Notes: generated from the sequence alone by a model not told the origin. DNA of 64,000 bases from Verrucomicrobiota bacterium (GCA_029560585.1 JAKQKQ010000026.1:1-64000), one strand, 5' to 3'. Shown: positions 34,203 through 43,106, numbered from the stretch's first letter. Made by a program: numbers and translations.

Positions 34203-35140
34203 CACTGATGCTCGGTGCGCTCACGATCGGCCTCATCCTCTCGCTCTTGGCGATGGGGATTTTCATCAGCTTCCGCGTCTTCGAGATAGCCGATATCACG
34301 GTGGATGGCTCCATCACCCTGGGCGCGGCCTTGTGCGCCGTCCTGCTGGTGCGCGGCGTGAATCCGGCGCTGGCCATGGCCGCAAGTTTTCTCGCCGGCA
34401 CTGTCGCCGGCACGATCACCGGAGTCCTCCAGGCCCGATTCAAGATCAATCCGCTGCTCTCTGGCATCCTCGTCATGACGGCCCTCTATTCGGTGAACCT
34501 CCACATCATGGGGCGCAGCAACATTCCCCTCCTCACCGCAGAGAACGTGACCACCTGGGCCGACCGGTGGTCGCAGGCGTTGCTTGGTGTCGCGGACGTG
34601 AACGTGTTTGGCTGGATGGTCGCGGGGCGGGACCTCGGCATCCTTGCGCTGGTGCTTGGCATTGTGACGATGGTGGGCGTCGCGCTGTACGGGTTTCTGC
34701 GCACCGAGGTGGGCACGGCCATGCGGGCGGCGGGCGACAACCCGCAGATGATCAGGGCGCTGGGCGTCGATGTGGAATCCTATCGCATCCTCGGCCTGGC
34801 CCTGTCGAACGGGCTGGTTGCCTGGTCGGGGGCGCTGCTCGCGCAGTATCAGGGGTTCGCCGACGCGCAGATGGGCATCGGGATGGTCGTGTGGGGGCTG
34901 GCCAGCGTGATCATCGGCGAATCACTCACGGGTTCCCGGAGCCTTGGCCTCGCGATCTATGGGGCCATCGCGGGATCGGTCCTTTTCCGCCTTCTGGTGG
35001 CCATGGCTCTCCGCTGGGGGCTTAATCCCAACGACCTGAAGATCGTCACGGCCCTCTTCGTGTTTGGCGCGCTGGTGCTGCCCACGTGGGTGGGCACGTG
35101 GCGACGAAATCGCACGATCGCGGAGACTGCGAAACCTTAG
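34199..35140 (+). CDS. ABC transporter permease, TrpY/BPD_transp_2-like
   Basis: A 313-residue inner-membrane protein with eight to ten hydrophobic segments. Motifs are FEIADITVDGSITLGAAL, FKINPLLSGILVMTALY, RAAGDNPQMIRALGVD and GLASVIIGESL, which fit the PF02653 permeases that pair with TrpX-type binding proteins. GGAGGA lies 7 bases before the ATG, which overlaps the stop of the STAS-fusion gene, so the two are coupled. The ATPase gene follows after 13 bases. Confidence 0.9.
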   Translation: MTLMLGALTIGLILSLLAMGIFISFRVFEIADITVDGSITLGAALCAVLLVRGVNPALAMAASFLAGTVAGTITGVLQARFKINPLLSGILVMTALYSVNLHIMGRSNIPLLTAENVTTWADRWSQALLGVADVNVFGWMVAGRDLGILALVLGIVTMVGVALYGFLRTEVGTAMRAAGDNPQMIRALGVDVESYRILGLALSNGLVAWSGALLAQYQGFADAQMGIGMVVWGLASVIIGESLTGSRSLGLAIYGAIAGSVLFRLLVAMALRWGLNPNDLKIVTALFVFGALVLPTWVGTWRRNRTIAETAKP

Positions 35141-35153
35141 AACCAGGCGCCCC

Positions 35154-35966
35154 ATGCTCACCATCCGGGACATTCACAAGACGTTCAATGCGGGGACCGT
35201 CAATGAGGTCCGTGCCCTCCAGGGCGTCAGCCTCCATGTGCCCGAGGGCGGCTTCGTCGTCGTCCTCGGCGGAAACGGTTCGGGCAAGTCCACGCTCCAA
35301 AATGCCGTCGCGGGCAGCTTTTTCGTAGACGGGGGCTCGATCCAGATAGCGGGGGAGGACGTCACCCGCTGGCCGGAGCACCGGAGGGCGCGCCTCATCG
35401 GGCGCGTTTTTCAGAACCCATTCAGCGGCACGGCACCGACCATGTCGATCGCCGAGAACTTCGCCCTCGCGACACGCCGGGGGCGCCGCCGCAGAATCCG
35501 TTGGGCGATTTCGCGATCGGTGCGCGATGAGTTGCGCGAGCGAGTGCGGGGTCTGAGAATGGGTTTGGAAGACCGCCTGGACAGCGCTATCGGTAGCCTA
35601 TCGGGCGGCCAGCGTCAGGCGCTGACCCTCCTGATGGCAACATGGCTGAAACCGGCACTGCTGCTGCTGGACGAACACACGGCCGCGCTGGACCCCAAGA
35701 GCGCCGAGCAGGTTATCCGATTGACCGGCGAGATCGTCGGCGGCCTCGGCCTGACGACGGTCATGGTGACCCACTCGATGCAACAGGCCGTCAACCTCGG
35801 CGACCGCGTGGTGATGATGCACAAGGGTCGGATCGCCTACAGCTTCTCGGGGGCCGAGAAACAGCGGCTGCGGGTGGACGACCTGCTCGGCCGATTTGAG
35901 GAACTGCGGCGGAGGGAGATGCTGGACGAGAGCACCGCCGCACTGTTGCGGGAAAGCTACGTTTGA
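35154..35966 (+). CDS. ABC transporter ATP-binding protein, TrpZ-like
   Basis: A 270-residue ATPase with Walker A GGNGSGKST (39-47), signature LSGGQRQ, Walker B ALLLLDEH and the switch histidine in VMVTHSM. It belongs with the permease and triple-module binding protein upstream and completes a TrpXYZ-like set. Its start at 35154 lies 13 bases after the permease stop, inside a longer open frame whose extra N-terminus is the permease gene read in another frame. Confidence 0.92.
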   Translation: MLTIRDIHKTFNAGTVNEVRALQGVSLHVPEGGFVVVLGGNGSGKSTLQNAVAGSFFVDGGSIQIAGEDVTRWPEHRRARLIGRVFQNPFSGTAPTMSIAENFALATRRGRRRRIRWAISRSVRDELRERVRGLRMGLEDRLDSAIGSLSGGQRQALTLLMATWLKPALLLLDEHTAALDPKSAEQVIRLTGEIVGGLGLTTVMVTHSMQQAVNLGDRVVMMHKGRIAYSFSGAEKQRLRVDDLLGRFEELRRREMLDESTAALLRESYV

Positions 35967-36025
35967 GTCGGATCGGCGCGCATTTCGTGCCTTGCTGGCC
36001 ACGCGGTAGATGTTAGAAGGGTCGT

Positions 36026-36946
36026 GTGCTCCGCAAGCTGGACATTGTTGGCAATCGCCTGACCGAGACGGAGGCCGATGACGCCCGGGTCCTCCTGTAC
36101 ATCGCGCCGACGGAGGAGGAGACGCGGCACCTCGTCTCGGAATGCCGCATCGATGCCCACACGCTGGCTTCCGCGCTGGACCCCGACGAGCTGGGTCGCC
36201 TGGAGTTCGAGCCGGACCACGCCGCCATCATCGTCAAGCGCCCCAAGCAATACTCTTCGGAGGACAACTTCCTATTCAAGATCACGTCGGTCGGCGTGTT
36301 CCTCTTTCGGGAGAAGCTGATCCTCGTCGTCGCGGAGGACACCCTGCGATTCGAGGGCAAACAATTCCAGAATGTCCGCTCGCTGACCGACATCATCCTC
36401 AAGATGATCTTCCGCTGCATCCATCACTTCGAGGAGCACCTGCGGGTGTTCAGCATGATCTCGGACGAGCTGGAGAGGAAGATCAACACGGCGATGGAGA
36501 ACCGCCACCTGCTCAACATGTTTACCCTGGGCAAGAGCCTGGTGTATTACCTAAACGCCATCAGCTCGAACGGGCGCGTGATGGACAAGATCAAGACGAA
36601 TGCCCAGAGGCTCGGGCTCACGCCCGAGGACGTCGAATTCCTCGATGACGTTCTGATCGAGAACAACCAGTGCCGAGAGTTGGCCAACACCTATTCGCAG
36701 GTGCTCTCTAGCCTCATGGACGCCCGCGTGTCCGTCGTGAGCAACAATCTCAACGTGCTGATGAAGGCGCTGACGCTGGTGATGATCTCGATCATGATGC
36801 CGACGCTCGTCATCAGCGTTTTCTCCATGAACGTAAAGCTGCCCATGGATCAGGAGGGCAGCATGATCCCATTCTGGTTCATCGTGGCCCTTGCGACGGC
36901 GTCGGGGGCTGCCGTGCTCCTCCTCTGGAAGCACAAGAGGCTGTGA
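36026..36946 (+). CDS. corA: CorA-family divalent metal ion transporter
   Basis: A 306-residue protein with a long soluble N-terminal region and two C-terminal membrane helices (ALTLVMISIMMPTLVISVF and FWFIVALATASGAAVLLL). The loop between them reads FSMNVKLPMDQEGS: the family's GMN signature appears here as SMN. Long helices before the membrane (HFEEHLRVFSMISDELERKIN) form the usual CorA stalk. It starts with GTG behind AGAAGG. It likely moves Mg2+ or another divalent metal; the altered signature makes selectivity uncertain. Confidence 0.85.
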   Translation: MLRKLDIVGNRLTETEADDARVLLYIAPTEEETRHLVSECRIDAHTLASALDPDELGRLEFEPDHAAIIVKRPKQYSSEDNFLFKITSVGVFLFREKLILVVAEDTLRFEGKQFQNVRSLTDIILKMIFRCIHHFEEHLRVFSMISDELERKINTAMENRHLLNMFTLGKSLVYYLNAISSNGRVMDKIKTNAQRLGLTPEDVEFLDDVLIENNQCRELANTYSQVLSSLMDARVSVVSNNLNVLMKALTLVMISIMMPTLVISVFSMNVKLPMDQEGSMIPFWFIVALATASGAAVLLLWKHKRL

Positions 36947-36988
36947 GGCGCCCCAGCCCTCCGACGGCGGGCGGTCCCGGAGGGCGCC
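36947..36988 (+). terminator. Possible corA terminator hairpin
   Basis: GC-rich stem CCCTCCG / CGGAGGG with an outer GGCG/CGCC pairing begins right after the corA stop. There is no T-run, so it may be a REP-like stabiliser rather than an intrinsic terminator. Confidence 0.3.
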
Positions 36989-37090
36989 AGGGGGGCCCCA
37001 AGATGCTGCCCGCGGCCTTTTCTCCGCCCTTGCGCGGGTCTGGCGACGGGTTTTAGATAATGGGCCCAGTAAACAAATCAGGGAGTCGTC

Positions 37091-38404
37091 ATGGCCGAAG
37101 CATTTCCAGGGATCAAGAGAATCGCGTACGAGGGACCGAAGTCGAAGAACCCGCTCGCGTTCAAGCATTACAATCCCGACGAGGTTGTCGAAGGCAAGAA
37201 GATGAGGGACCACATGCGGTTCTCGGTCGTCTACTGGCACACCTTCCGCAATCCGCTGTCGGATCCCTTCGGCGTGGGCACCGCGATCCGCCCGTGGGAC
37301 GACGGGGGAAACAGCGTCGAGAACGCGCGGCGCCGGGTGCGCGTGGCCTTCGAGTTTATGGAGAAACTCGGCGCGCCATTCTACGCCTTCCACGACCGCG
37401 ACGTCGCGCCCGAGGGCGCCACCCTGGCGGAGAGCCACAGGAATCTCGACGCCGTGGTGGGCGTGCTCAAAGAGGAGCAACGTCGCACCGGCATCGGCCT
37501 GCTCTGGGGGACGGCCTGCCTTTTTGCGCATCCGCGCTACGCGCACGGTGCGGCGACGAGCTGCAACGCGGACGTGTTCGCCTATGCGGCGGCGCAGGTC
37601 AAGAAGGCGATCGAGGTGACGCACGAACTGGGTGGGGACGGCTATGTCTTCTGGGGCGGCCGCGAGGGGTACTCGACGCTTCTCAATACGGACATGAGGC
37701 GCGAGCTGGATCATCTGGCGAGATTCCTGCACATGGCCGTGGACTATAGGAAGAAGATCGGCTTTCGCGGACAATTCTACATCGAGCCGAAGCCCAAAGA
37801 GCCGACCAAGCACCAGTACGATTCTGATGCGGCCGCCTGCCTGAATTTCCTGCGCGAGCACGGGTTGATGGGGCACCTGAAGCTCAACATCGAGACGAAT
37901 CACGCGACGCTGGCTGGCCACACTATGCAGCACGAGCTGGAGACGGCGATCGCCGCTGGGGCGCTCGGTTCGATCGACGCGAACACGGGCGACACGCTGA
38001 TCGGGTGGGACACGGACCAGTTCCCCACGGACGTGTACCTCACGACGCAGGTCATGCTCAGCATCCTCAATATGGGAGGCCTCACGACGGGTGGCGTGAA
38101 TTTCGACGCGAAGGTGCGGCGCGAGAGCTTCGAGCCGGTGGACCTATTCCACGCGCACATCGGGGGTATGGACGCCTTCGCACGCGGGCTGAAGATCGCC
38201 GCGGCCATCCGCGCCGATGGCCGGCTCGCCGAATTCGTGAAGGGCCGATATCGATCGTGGGACACGGGGGTTGGCAAAGAGGTCGAGTCAGGTTCGGCGT
38301 CGTTCGAGTCGCTTGAGGAATATGTCATGGCCAAGGGCGAGATCGCGGCCAACGAGAGCGGCCGTCAGGAGTTCTTGGAGAACCTGATCAACGAATTCAT
38401 CTGA
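37091..38404 (+). CDS. xylA: Xylose isomerase
   Basis: A 437-residue class II xylose isomerase converting D-xylose to D-xylulose in the cytosol (glucose to fructose as a side activity). The signature blocks are [13 protein letters not shown] with the catalytic His/Asp pair, [24 protein letters not shown] with the metal-binding Glu, [13 protein letters not shown] and GSIDANTGD. The length is normal for the family. GGAG precedes the ATG. No xylulokinase or XylR is next to it; it stands alone between corA and a repeat-filled gap. Confidence 0.95.
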   Translation: MAEAFPGIKRIAYEGPKSKNPLAFKHYNPDEVVEGKKMRDHMRFSVVYWHTFRNPLSDPFGVGTAIRPWDDGGNSVENARRRVRVAFEFMEKLGAPFYAFHDRDVAPEGATLAESHRNLDAVVGVLKEEQRRTGIGLLWGTACLFAHPRYAHGAATSCNADVFAYAAAQVKKAIEVTHELGGDGYVFWGGREGYSTLLNTDMRRELDHLARFLHMAVDYRKKIGFRGQFYIEPKPKEPTKHQYDSDAAACLNFLREHGLMGHLKLNIETNHATLAGHTMQHELETAIAAGALGSIDANTGDTLIGWDTDQFPTDVYLTTQVMLSILNMGGLTTGGVNFDAKVRRESFEPVDLFHAHIGGMDAFARGLKIAAAIRADGRLAEFVKGRYRSWDTGVGKEVESGSASFESLEEYVMAKGEIAANESGRQEFLENLINEFI

Positions 38405-38490
38405 CGCGGGCCGTTTGCCGCGCAGCTATCGGTCGGGGGCGCTGGATCGTTGCGCCTTTATTTCGAGTCAGACGTCATGTCCGTCGCCGC

Positions 38491-38590
38491 GGGCACCACC
38501 GGGGGTGAAAATGAGACGCAGGAGCGCGCTTGCGCGCGATTCGCGCATGGGATCGCCTGCGAGCAGGCTCCTGCGATTCTTTTCGAGTCA
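38491..38590 (+). repeat. Dispersed palindromic repeat, family B, copy 1
   Basis: It runs GGGCACCACCGGGGGTGAAA, ATGAGACG, then GGAGCGCGCTTGCGCGCGATTC, GATCGCCTGCGAGCAGGCTCC and TTTTCGAGTCA. The core can fold as a long stem between GGAGC...and...GCTCC enclosing two small hairpins (GCGCGCTTGCGCGC; GCCTGC-GAGCAGGC). Copies in the same orientation are at 41141-41250, 61671-61782 and 62933-63040. Confidence 0.75.
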
Positions 38591-38656
38591 GCGCCGGCCC
38601 CGGCGCGCCGGGGCGGCGCTGGCCAGAGTGGTCCACGCGTAGGATTATTCATGATG

Positions 38657-38825
38657 AAACTTCTGGGGGCGGGGCCGTTTGGGACTGCGGGGGCAGAGCG
38701 AAGCGACGGCACCGCTTTTGCCTCCGGCGGTTGCCGGACGGCGCCACCGCAATCCAAAACCCTTCCGGCCCGGATCCTGGTTCGGGGCACGAGCCGCGCG
38801 CGCGAACCGCGCCTGAAGTCTCTGG
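38657..38825. repeat. Dispersed repeat, family C, copy 2
   Basis: It carries GGACTGCGGGGGCAGAGCG, AAGCGACGGCACCGCTTT and CGGATCCTGGTTCGGGGC, matching the larger element at 23183-23470. With the family B copy it fills the 38405-38825 gap after xylA, where I see no gene. Confidence 0.65.
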
Positions 38826-39797
38826 CTAGCGGGGGGGATGTAATTCGAAGACGCCCTCTTCGCCGGACGGCGCGATGCTGGCACGCGCGATATGGAGGCC
38901 TGCGGCGCGCGCGAGGGATGCGACCCCCTCCGGCGTGAACCGGTTGGAGAAGAAGAGCCTTAGGGATTCGTCCTTCGGGAAGGTGATCCGCTCGCCGAAC
39001 AGATCGACGCGGCACGCCTGTCTGATGACGAGGCAAGCCTGGATTCGCCAGGGATGCCCCTCCGCGGGCGGGAGGACGGTGAAGCGGATATCGTCCGGCG
39101 ATGTGGGAATCCCGAGGGACTGGGGCAGGATGGCGAGCCAGCGCCGGGTCGGGGAGTTGTCGTACTGGGGGAGGATGGCGGCCATCTCGGATCTGGGATC
39201 GCGGCCGGGGATCAGGTTGGTGCCCACGAGCGCGCGGACGCCGGGACGCTGAAGGAAGGCGCGCAGGAGCGAGGGGATATTGGGCGCGGGGATGTTTGGG
39301 ACGATGCCAAAGGCAAGCCAGAGGATGGATCCGTGGTGTGGGAAGGCATCCCGCACCCAGGCGGCGATTCCCGCGGTGTTGGAGAGATCGGCCACCAGAC
39401 CGCGGGCGGCGATGGCGGGCATGGCTCCGCAAACGCGATTGAGCGCCTCGGCGACCATGCCGGAGGAGGCATCGATGGCGGCATAGGCGGTGGCGTGGGA
39501 GGCGCGCAAGGTGTCCACGTCCTTCTGTCCGCCGCCGCAGCCGATGCTGGCGAGGCACGTGATCGGCTCGCCGTCGTGCAGGCATGAGGTGATGGAATCC
39601 GGATATAGGCGAGCGACGGCCGGATCGGTGCGCGCGGGAGAGTGGGATTCGTGGAGGGCGAGCCATGCGGCGGTCTGGGCCGGGGATTCGTAGTGAAACC
39701 TGGCCTCGATCGAGCGTCCGCGAAGGCATGCCGTCAGGGCGGCGCGCCGGTTGCAGGGCCACTGGGATTTGTGGATCGCGAAATCAAGGGTGCCCAC
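38826..39797 (-). CDS. SAM-dependent methyltransferase, possibly EgtD/Methyltransf_33-like
   Basis: A ~323-residue protein with a class I methyltransferase SAM site (SIGCGGGQKDVDTL, then an acidic AIDASSGM) and a late helix-turn region FFSNRFTPEGVASLARAAGL. The latter resembles the C-terminal part of histidine-specific methyltransferases (PF10017), though the similarity is only from memory. The N-terminal motif RSIEARFHYESPAQTAAWL is distinctive. The start is uncertain: no ATG occurs until well inside, and the GTG at 39797 (VGTLDFAIHKSQ) is the best choice; a longer frame upstream is repeat DNA. The substrate is unknown, and it has no operon partner. Confidence 0.65.
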   Translation of the reverse strand: MGTLDFAIHKSQWPCNRRAALTACLRGRSIEARFHYESPAQTAAWLALHESHSPARTDPAVARLYPDSITSCLHDGEPITCLASIGCGGGQKDVDTLRASHATAYAAIDASSGMVAEALNRVCGAMPAIAARGLVADLSNTAGIAAWVRDAFPHHGSILWLAFGIVPNIPAPNIPSLLRAFLQRPGVRALVGTNLIPGRDPRSEMAAILPQYDNSPTRRWLAILPQSLGIPTSPDDIRFTVLPPAEGHPWRIQACLVIRQACRVDLFGERITFPKDESLRLFFSNRFTPEGVASLARAAGLHIARASIAPSGEEGVFELHPPR

Positions 39798-40181
39798 GGG
39801 TCCGATATTCACAACCCAGCAGCCAACACTCAACGCCCAAGATTCAACAGGCAGTTTCTGCGATGGCGCACGCAGGGCGCCGTGCGGAAGGGGGAGGGTC
39901 TCCCGCGGAGGCGCAGGGCCGCAGGGGCTCAGGGACTGGACCTTTTCGTGACTCGGCACCCCGGTTTTTCCAAACTCACTGCGTCTCTGCGGGAGAAAGA
40001 CCGTGGGAGGCCGGCTGGCCTTCAGCCGTTGTTGGGGGAGCTGGTTCAGGGAGAACCCAACGCCCAACAACCAACATTTAACAACCAACGTCCAGTGGCT
40101 GTGTTGGGGGATCCACGGGCAGGTGACGGCAGCGTCGGTCTTGTAGTGCTGTGTTTCGTTTGGCTCTGAAACACGTTTGCA
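39798..40181. repeat. Repeat-filled intergenic region (family F and CGCAGAG-type motifs)
   Basis: No gene is visible. The region holds clusters of the phrase AACGCCCAA / CCAACAACCAAC (near 39808-39860 and 40050-40110), which recurs at 42918-42945 and 43012-43060. Between them is a TCTCCCGCGGAGGCGCAGG...CTGCGTCTCTGCGGGAGA inverted pair of the widespread bacterial 'GCGTCTCTGCG' kind. Open frames through it have repeat-derived composition. Confidence 0.55.
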
Positions 40182-40267
40182 GGGAGGGCCCGCGGCCTTG
40201 CGGGCCGGGTCGGCCAGGGTGCCACGCATGCCGGTGGGACGCGGACTCCGGGACCGGCGTCCCTCCC
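40182..40267. repeat. Dispersed palindromic repeat, family A, copy 3
   Basis: GGGAGGGCCCGCGGCCTTGC at the left and GGGACCGGCGTCCCTCCC at the right, with a degenerate middle. It lies 115 bases upstream of terC; the remaining 40268-40382 has no gene and no clear promoter. Confidence 0.7.
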
Positions 40268-40382
40268 CCTATTCGACCAAGGAGGTGACCGTGTTCCGAT
40301 TCATCCGGTACCGTGCACTGGTGCGTGGGTCGCCCTGGGATCGCGCGTTGACGCTGGACACACGGGGTTTAAAACGCGCCCC

Positions 40383-41171
40383 ATGGAATGGGTGTTTACC
40401 GTGGAAGGCTGGATGGCGCTGGCAACGCTCACGCTGCTGGAGACCGTGCTCGGTATCGACAACGTGGTCTTCATATCGATCCTCGCCGGGAAACTGCCGC
40501 ACGGGCAGCGGGCGATGGCCTGGCGGACGGGGCTGGGGCTGGCGATGGTCACGCGCGTGCTGCTGCTATGCGCCATTTCGTGGATGGCGGGGATGACGGC
40601 GCCGTTGTTTGCGGTATTCGGGCACGGCGTTTCGGGGAGGGATCTGATCCTCTTGGCGGGAGGGCTGTTCTTGATCGGGAAGAGCACCTTTGAAATCCAC
40701 GATCACCTCGAGGGCGAGGAGGGTCACGCTGTGGACGGGAAGGGGAAAGGGGCCGGCTTCTGGCACACGATCGGCCAGATCCTTGCGCTGGATGTCGTTT
40801 TCTCGCTGGATTCCGTCATCACTGCGGTGGGCATGGCGCGGCATCTCTCGGTGATGATCGCGGCGGTGGTCATCTCGCTGGGCATCATGCTCTGGTGCGC
40901 CGCGGCAATCGGCGGTTTCGTGAATCGGCACCCGACCGTGAAGATGCTGGCGCTGAGTTTTCTGCTCCTCATTGGTTTTGCCCTGGTGATGGAAGGTTGC
41001 GGGCAGCACCTGCCCAAGGGCTACATCTACGCGGCGATGGCCTTCTCTCTGGGCGTGGAGATGCTCAACCTCAAGGCCGCCGCCCGGGCCAAGGCACGGG
41101 CGGTCGTCTTGCACAATCGTTTTGGGACGGCGGGCATTCAGGGCACCACCGGGGGTGAAAATGAGACGTAG
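40383..41171 (+). CDS. TerC-family integral membrane protein
   Basis: A 262-residue inner-membrane protein with seven or so hydrophobic segments and the two family motifs: LETVLGIDNVVFISIL near residue 25 and ALDVVFSLDSVITAVGMA near residue 140. The conserved Asp residues lie within the membrane. TerC proteins are linked to tellurite resistance and, more recently, to manganese export that protects exported metalloproteins. The last residues (GTTGGENET) and the TAG stop are encoded by a family B repeat, which also occurs in intergenic DNA elsewhere in the window; the original C-terminus has probably been replaced. Confidence 0.9.
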   Translation: MEWVFTVEGWMALATLTLLETVLGIDNVVFISILAGKLPHGQRAMAWRTGLGLAMVTRVLLLCAISWMAGMTAPLFAVFGHGVSGRDLILLAGGLFLIGKSTFEIHDHLEGEEGHAVDGKGKGAGFWHTIGQILALDVVFSLDSVITAVGMARHLSVMIAAVVISLGIMLWCAAAIGGFVNRHPTVKMLALSFLLLIGFALVMEGCGQHLPKGYIYAAMAFSLGVEMLNLKAAARAKARAVVLHNRFGTAGIQGTTGGENET

Positions 41172-41250
41172 GAGCGCGCTTGCGCGCGATTCGCGCGTGG
41201 GATCGCTGCAAGCAGGCTCCTACCGCCCGGCATCTGAATTTTCGAGCGAG
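41141..41250 (+). repeat. Dispersed palindromic repeat, family B, copy 2 (overlaps terC 3' end)
   Basis: Same core as at 38491, with GGAGCGCGCTTGCGCGCGATTC and CAAGCAGGCTCCTACC. Its first 31 bases are read as the C-terminus and stop codon of terC. Confidence 0.8.
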
Positions 41251-41323
41251 CGACGGGGTGCTGCTAACTTGGTGCCGCCTTCGGCTGGATGACGCCAGGC
41301 CCGCGCTGGGCCTGAGCCGACAT

Positions 41324-41581
41324 TCAGTTAGTGGCGACGGCGGGTTGGACGTGGACGAGGCGGCGGTCCCTGTTGAAGGCGACGGTGCCGTCGATGAGCG
41401 CGAAGAGGGTGTGGTCTCGGCCCATGCCGACATTGTGGCCGGGGTGGAATTTTGTGCCGCGCTGGCGGATGATAATGGATCCCGCCCGCACGACTTCACC
41501 CGCGAAGCGTTTGACACCGAGCCGTTGGCTGTTGCTGTCGCGACCGTTCTTTACGCTGCCTTGACCCTTTTTGTGAGCCAT
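41324..41581 (-). CDS. rpmA: 50S ribosomal protein L27
   Basis: An 85-residue L27 beginning [20 protein letters not shown], with [20 protein letters not shown] and [21 protein letters not shown]. It has the standard bacterial start without the cleaved Firmicutes extension. It follows rplU by 25 bases, the usual L21-L27 order. No obg GTPase gene follows. Confidence 0.97.
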   Translation of the reverse strand: MAHKKGQGSVKNGRDSNSQRLGVKRFAGEVVRAGSIIIRQRGTKFHPGHNVGMGRDHTLFALIDGTVAFNRDRRLVHVQPAVATN

Positions 41582-41606
41582 ATCGATCTCCTAATGGTTC
41601 GCGCGT

Positions 41607-41921
41607 TCAGCCCCGGATGCCCGTGATCTTTACCCGGGTCATTTTCTGGCGGTGGCCGATGGTGCGGTGGTACCCTTTGCGCTTGCGATACTTGAACGCG
41701 ACGACCTTGTCGGCCTTCACCTGATCGACGACGTCTGCGGTGACCGACGCGCCCTTGAGGACGGGAGCGCCGATCTGGACGCCTCCGTCGGACGCGACGA
41801 GCAGCACTTCGTCAAACTGGGTCTTGCCGCCCGGTTCGACATCGAGCTTTTCGACGTCCAGCGTATCGCCTTCCGAAACCTTGTACTGTTTTCCGCCCGT
41901 GCGGATGACCGCGTATGCCAT
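41607..41921 (-). CDS. rplU: 50S ribosomal protein L21
   Basis: A 104-residue L21: MAYAVIRTGGKQYKVSEGD at the N-terminus and KYRKRKGYHRTIGHRQKMTRVKI at the C-terminus, which binds 23S rRNA. The ATG at 41921 is the family start, with AGG 4 bases upstream; the open frame continues to 42026 without meaning. It is first of the L21-L27 pair and divergent from lgt, 84 bases away. Confidence 0.97.
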   Translation of the reverse strand: MAYAVIRTGGKQYKVSEGDTLDVEKLDVEPGGKTQFDEVLLVASDGGVQIGAPVLKGASVTADVVDQVKADKVVAFKYRKRKGYHRTIGHRQKMTRVKITGIRG

Positions 41922-42005
41922 AAGCCTGTTACCCTTTCTCCGGCATGTGGCCGGACAATCGGGAGCTTGAAAACTTGTGCCAGGTTCCGTTAGAACGCAA
42001 GAGCA

Positions 42006-42812
42006 ATGTTCGGGTACTGGGTGCACAATTTGAGCCCGTTCGCCTTGGAGTTGGCTCCGGGGGTGGGCCTGCGCTGGTATGGGCTGGCGTACGTGGGAGG
42101 GCTTGCGATTGGGTGGTGGCTGCTGCGGCGATGGAGTCGCGAGGGGTGGCTGCCGGTGCCGGAGGGGGAAATCGGGGATTTCATGTTTTGGGTGGCCTTC
42201 ATGGGTATCGTGGTCGGGGGAAGACTTGGCTATTGTTTCTTTTATCGTCTGCCGTCGACGCTGGCGGACCCTCTGTCGATTCTACGGGTCTGGGAGGGCG
42301 GGATGTCCAGCCATGGCGGCATCGCTGGTCTTTGGGTGGCGGTGTGGATCTACTCGCGCCGCAAGCACTTATCGCTGCTGCGCTTGGCGGATGCACTGGC
42401 GTTGGCGTCCCCGCCGGGAATCTTTCTGGGACGGTTGGCGAATTTCGTGAATGGCGAGCTGTGGGGGCGTCCGTCATGGGTGCCGTGGGCGGTGATTTTT
42501 CCGGGCAGTCCCATGCCGGGGGTGCCGCGGCACCCATCGCAACTTTACGAAGCGGTGCTGGAGGGGCTGGTTCTTGGGGCGATCCTGTTTGGAGTGAAGC
42601 GGATGACCCCGCGGCAGGGGGCCGTGATTGGTGCCCTGATGGTGGTCTATCCCATCCTGCGGATCATCGGGGAGTGCTTCCGGGAGCCCGATGAGAACAT
42701 CCGGTATTTGTGGGGTGGCCTCACCTACGGGCAAGTGCTATCGGCGGGCATGCTGGTGCTCGGATCGATCTTATTGGGCCGGATCTGGAGGACCCGGGGG
42801 TCGGGGTGCTAA
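42006..42812 (+). CDS. lgt: Prolipoprotein diacylglyceryl transferase
   Basis: A 268-residue membrane enzyme that transfers diacylglycerol from phosphatidylglycerol to the lipobox cysteine of prolipoproteins. It has seven membrane segments and the family motifs GGRLGYCFFY, WEGGMSSHGGIAG, GRLANFVNGELWGR (signature Arg/Asn/Glu) and RHPSQLYEAVLEG. It would modify lipoproteins such as the ThuA and RND fusion proteins of this window. An imperfect hairpin immediately after its stop may end the transcript. Confidence 0.95.
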   Translation: MFGYWVHNLSPFALELAPGVGLRWYGLAYVGGLAIGWWLLRRWSREGWLPVPEGEIGDFMFWVAFMGIVVGGRLGYCFFYRLPSTLADPLSILRVWEGGMSSHGGIAGLWVAVWIYSRRKHLSLLRLADALALASPPGIFLGRLANFVNGELWGRPSWVPWAVIFPGSPMPGVPRHPSQLYEAVLEGLVLGAILFGVKRMTPRQGAVIGALMVVYPILRIIGECFREPDENIRYLWGGLTYGQVLSAGMLVLGSILLGRIWRTRGSGC

Positions 42813-42846
42813 CCCGCATTTTTCACGCGAGCGCGTGAAATATGGG
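42813..42846 (+). terminator. Hairpin directly after lgt (family E-like)
   Basis: CCCGCAT-TTTTCACGCG / AGCGCGTGAAAT-ATGGG folds into a long stem with minor mismatches, starting one base after the lgt stop. It resembles the family E hairpins at 18906 and 62826. No long T-run follows. The remaining 42847-43106 holds family F phrases (CAACGCCCAAC) and no gene. Confidence 0.4.
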
Positions 42847-43106
42847 TCCGACAGATTCGCGGGGGACGCTCGCACGAGACTGTCTCAAAATGGCATTGTC
42901 CCATGGGAACAAGAGATATCAACGCCCAACAAGCAACATCGACAGCCTTTGGCCCTTCGATGGGTGCGCCATGCGAGCATCCCGGGGGAGGGCCCGCGGC
43001 CTGAGGCTGTCTCAAAACTCAAACGCCCAACACGGAACACCCAAAAATCAATGCCCATCTGATGATAGAGGGGACTTCCAATGGTGTGCGGCGCGCGACA
43101 ATGCAC

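Noticed and set aside
36956-37090. A riboswitch in the xylA leader
   Set aside because: Only a GC-rich hairpin that fits a corA 3' end is seen; no known aptamer pattern was recognised.
36551-37933. A 460-codon antisense frame across corA and xylA
   Set aside because: It overlaps two well-conserved genes and the intergenic hairpin, and has no recognisable motif.
39808-40110. Regularly recurring CCAAC/CCCAAC phrases as a CRISPR or minisatellite array
   Set aside because: Units are not of constant length or spacing, and the intervening DNA is not spacer-like.
39798-40229. N-terminal extension of the methyltransferase to an upstream start
   Set aside because: The added residues are translated repeat DNA (families F and A) and would not be conserved.
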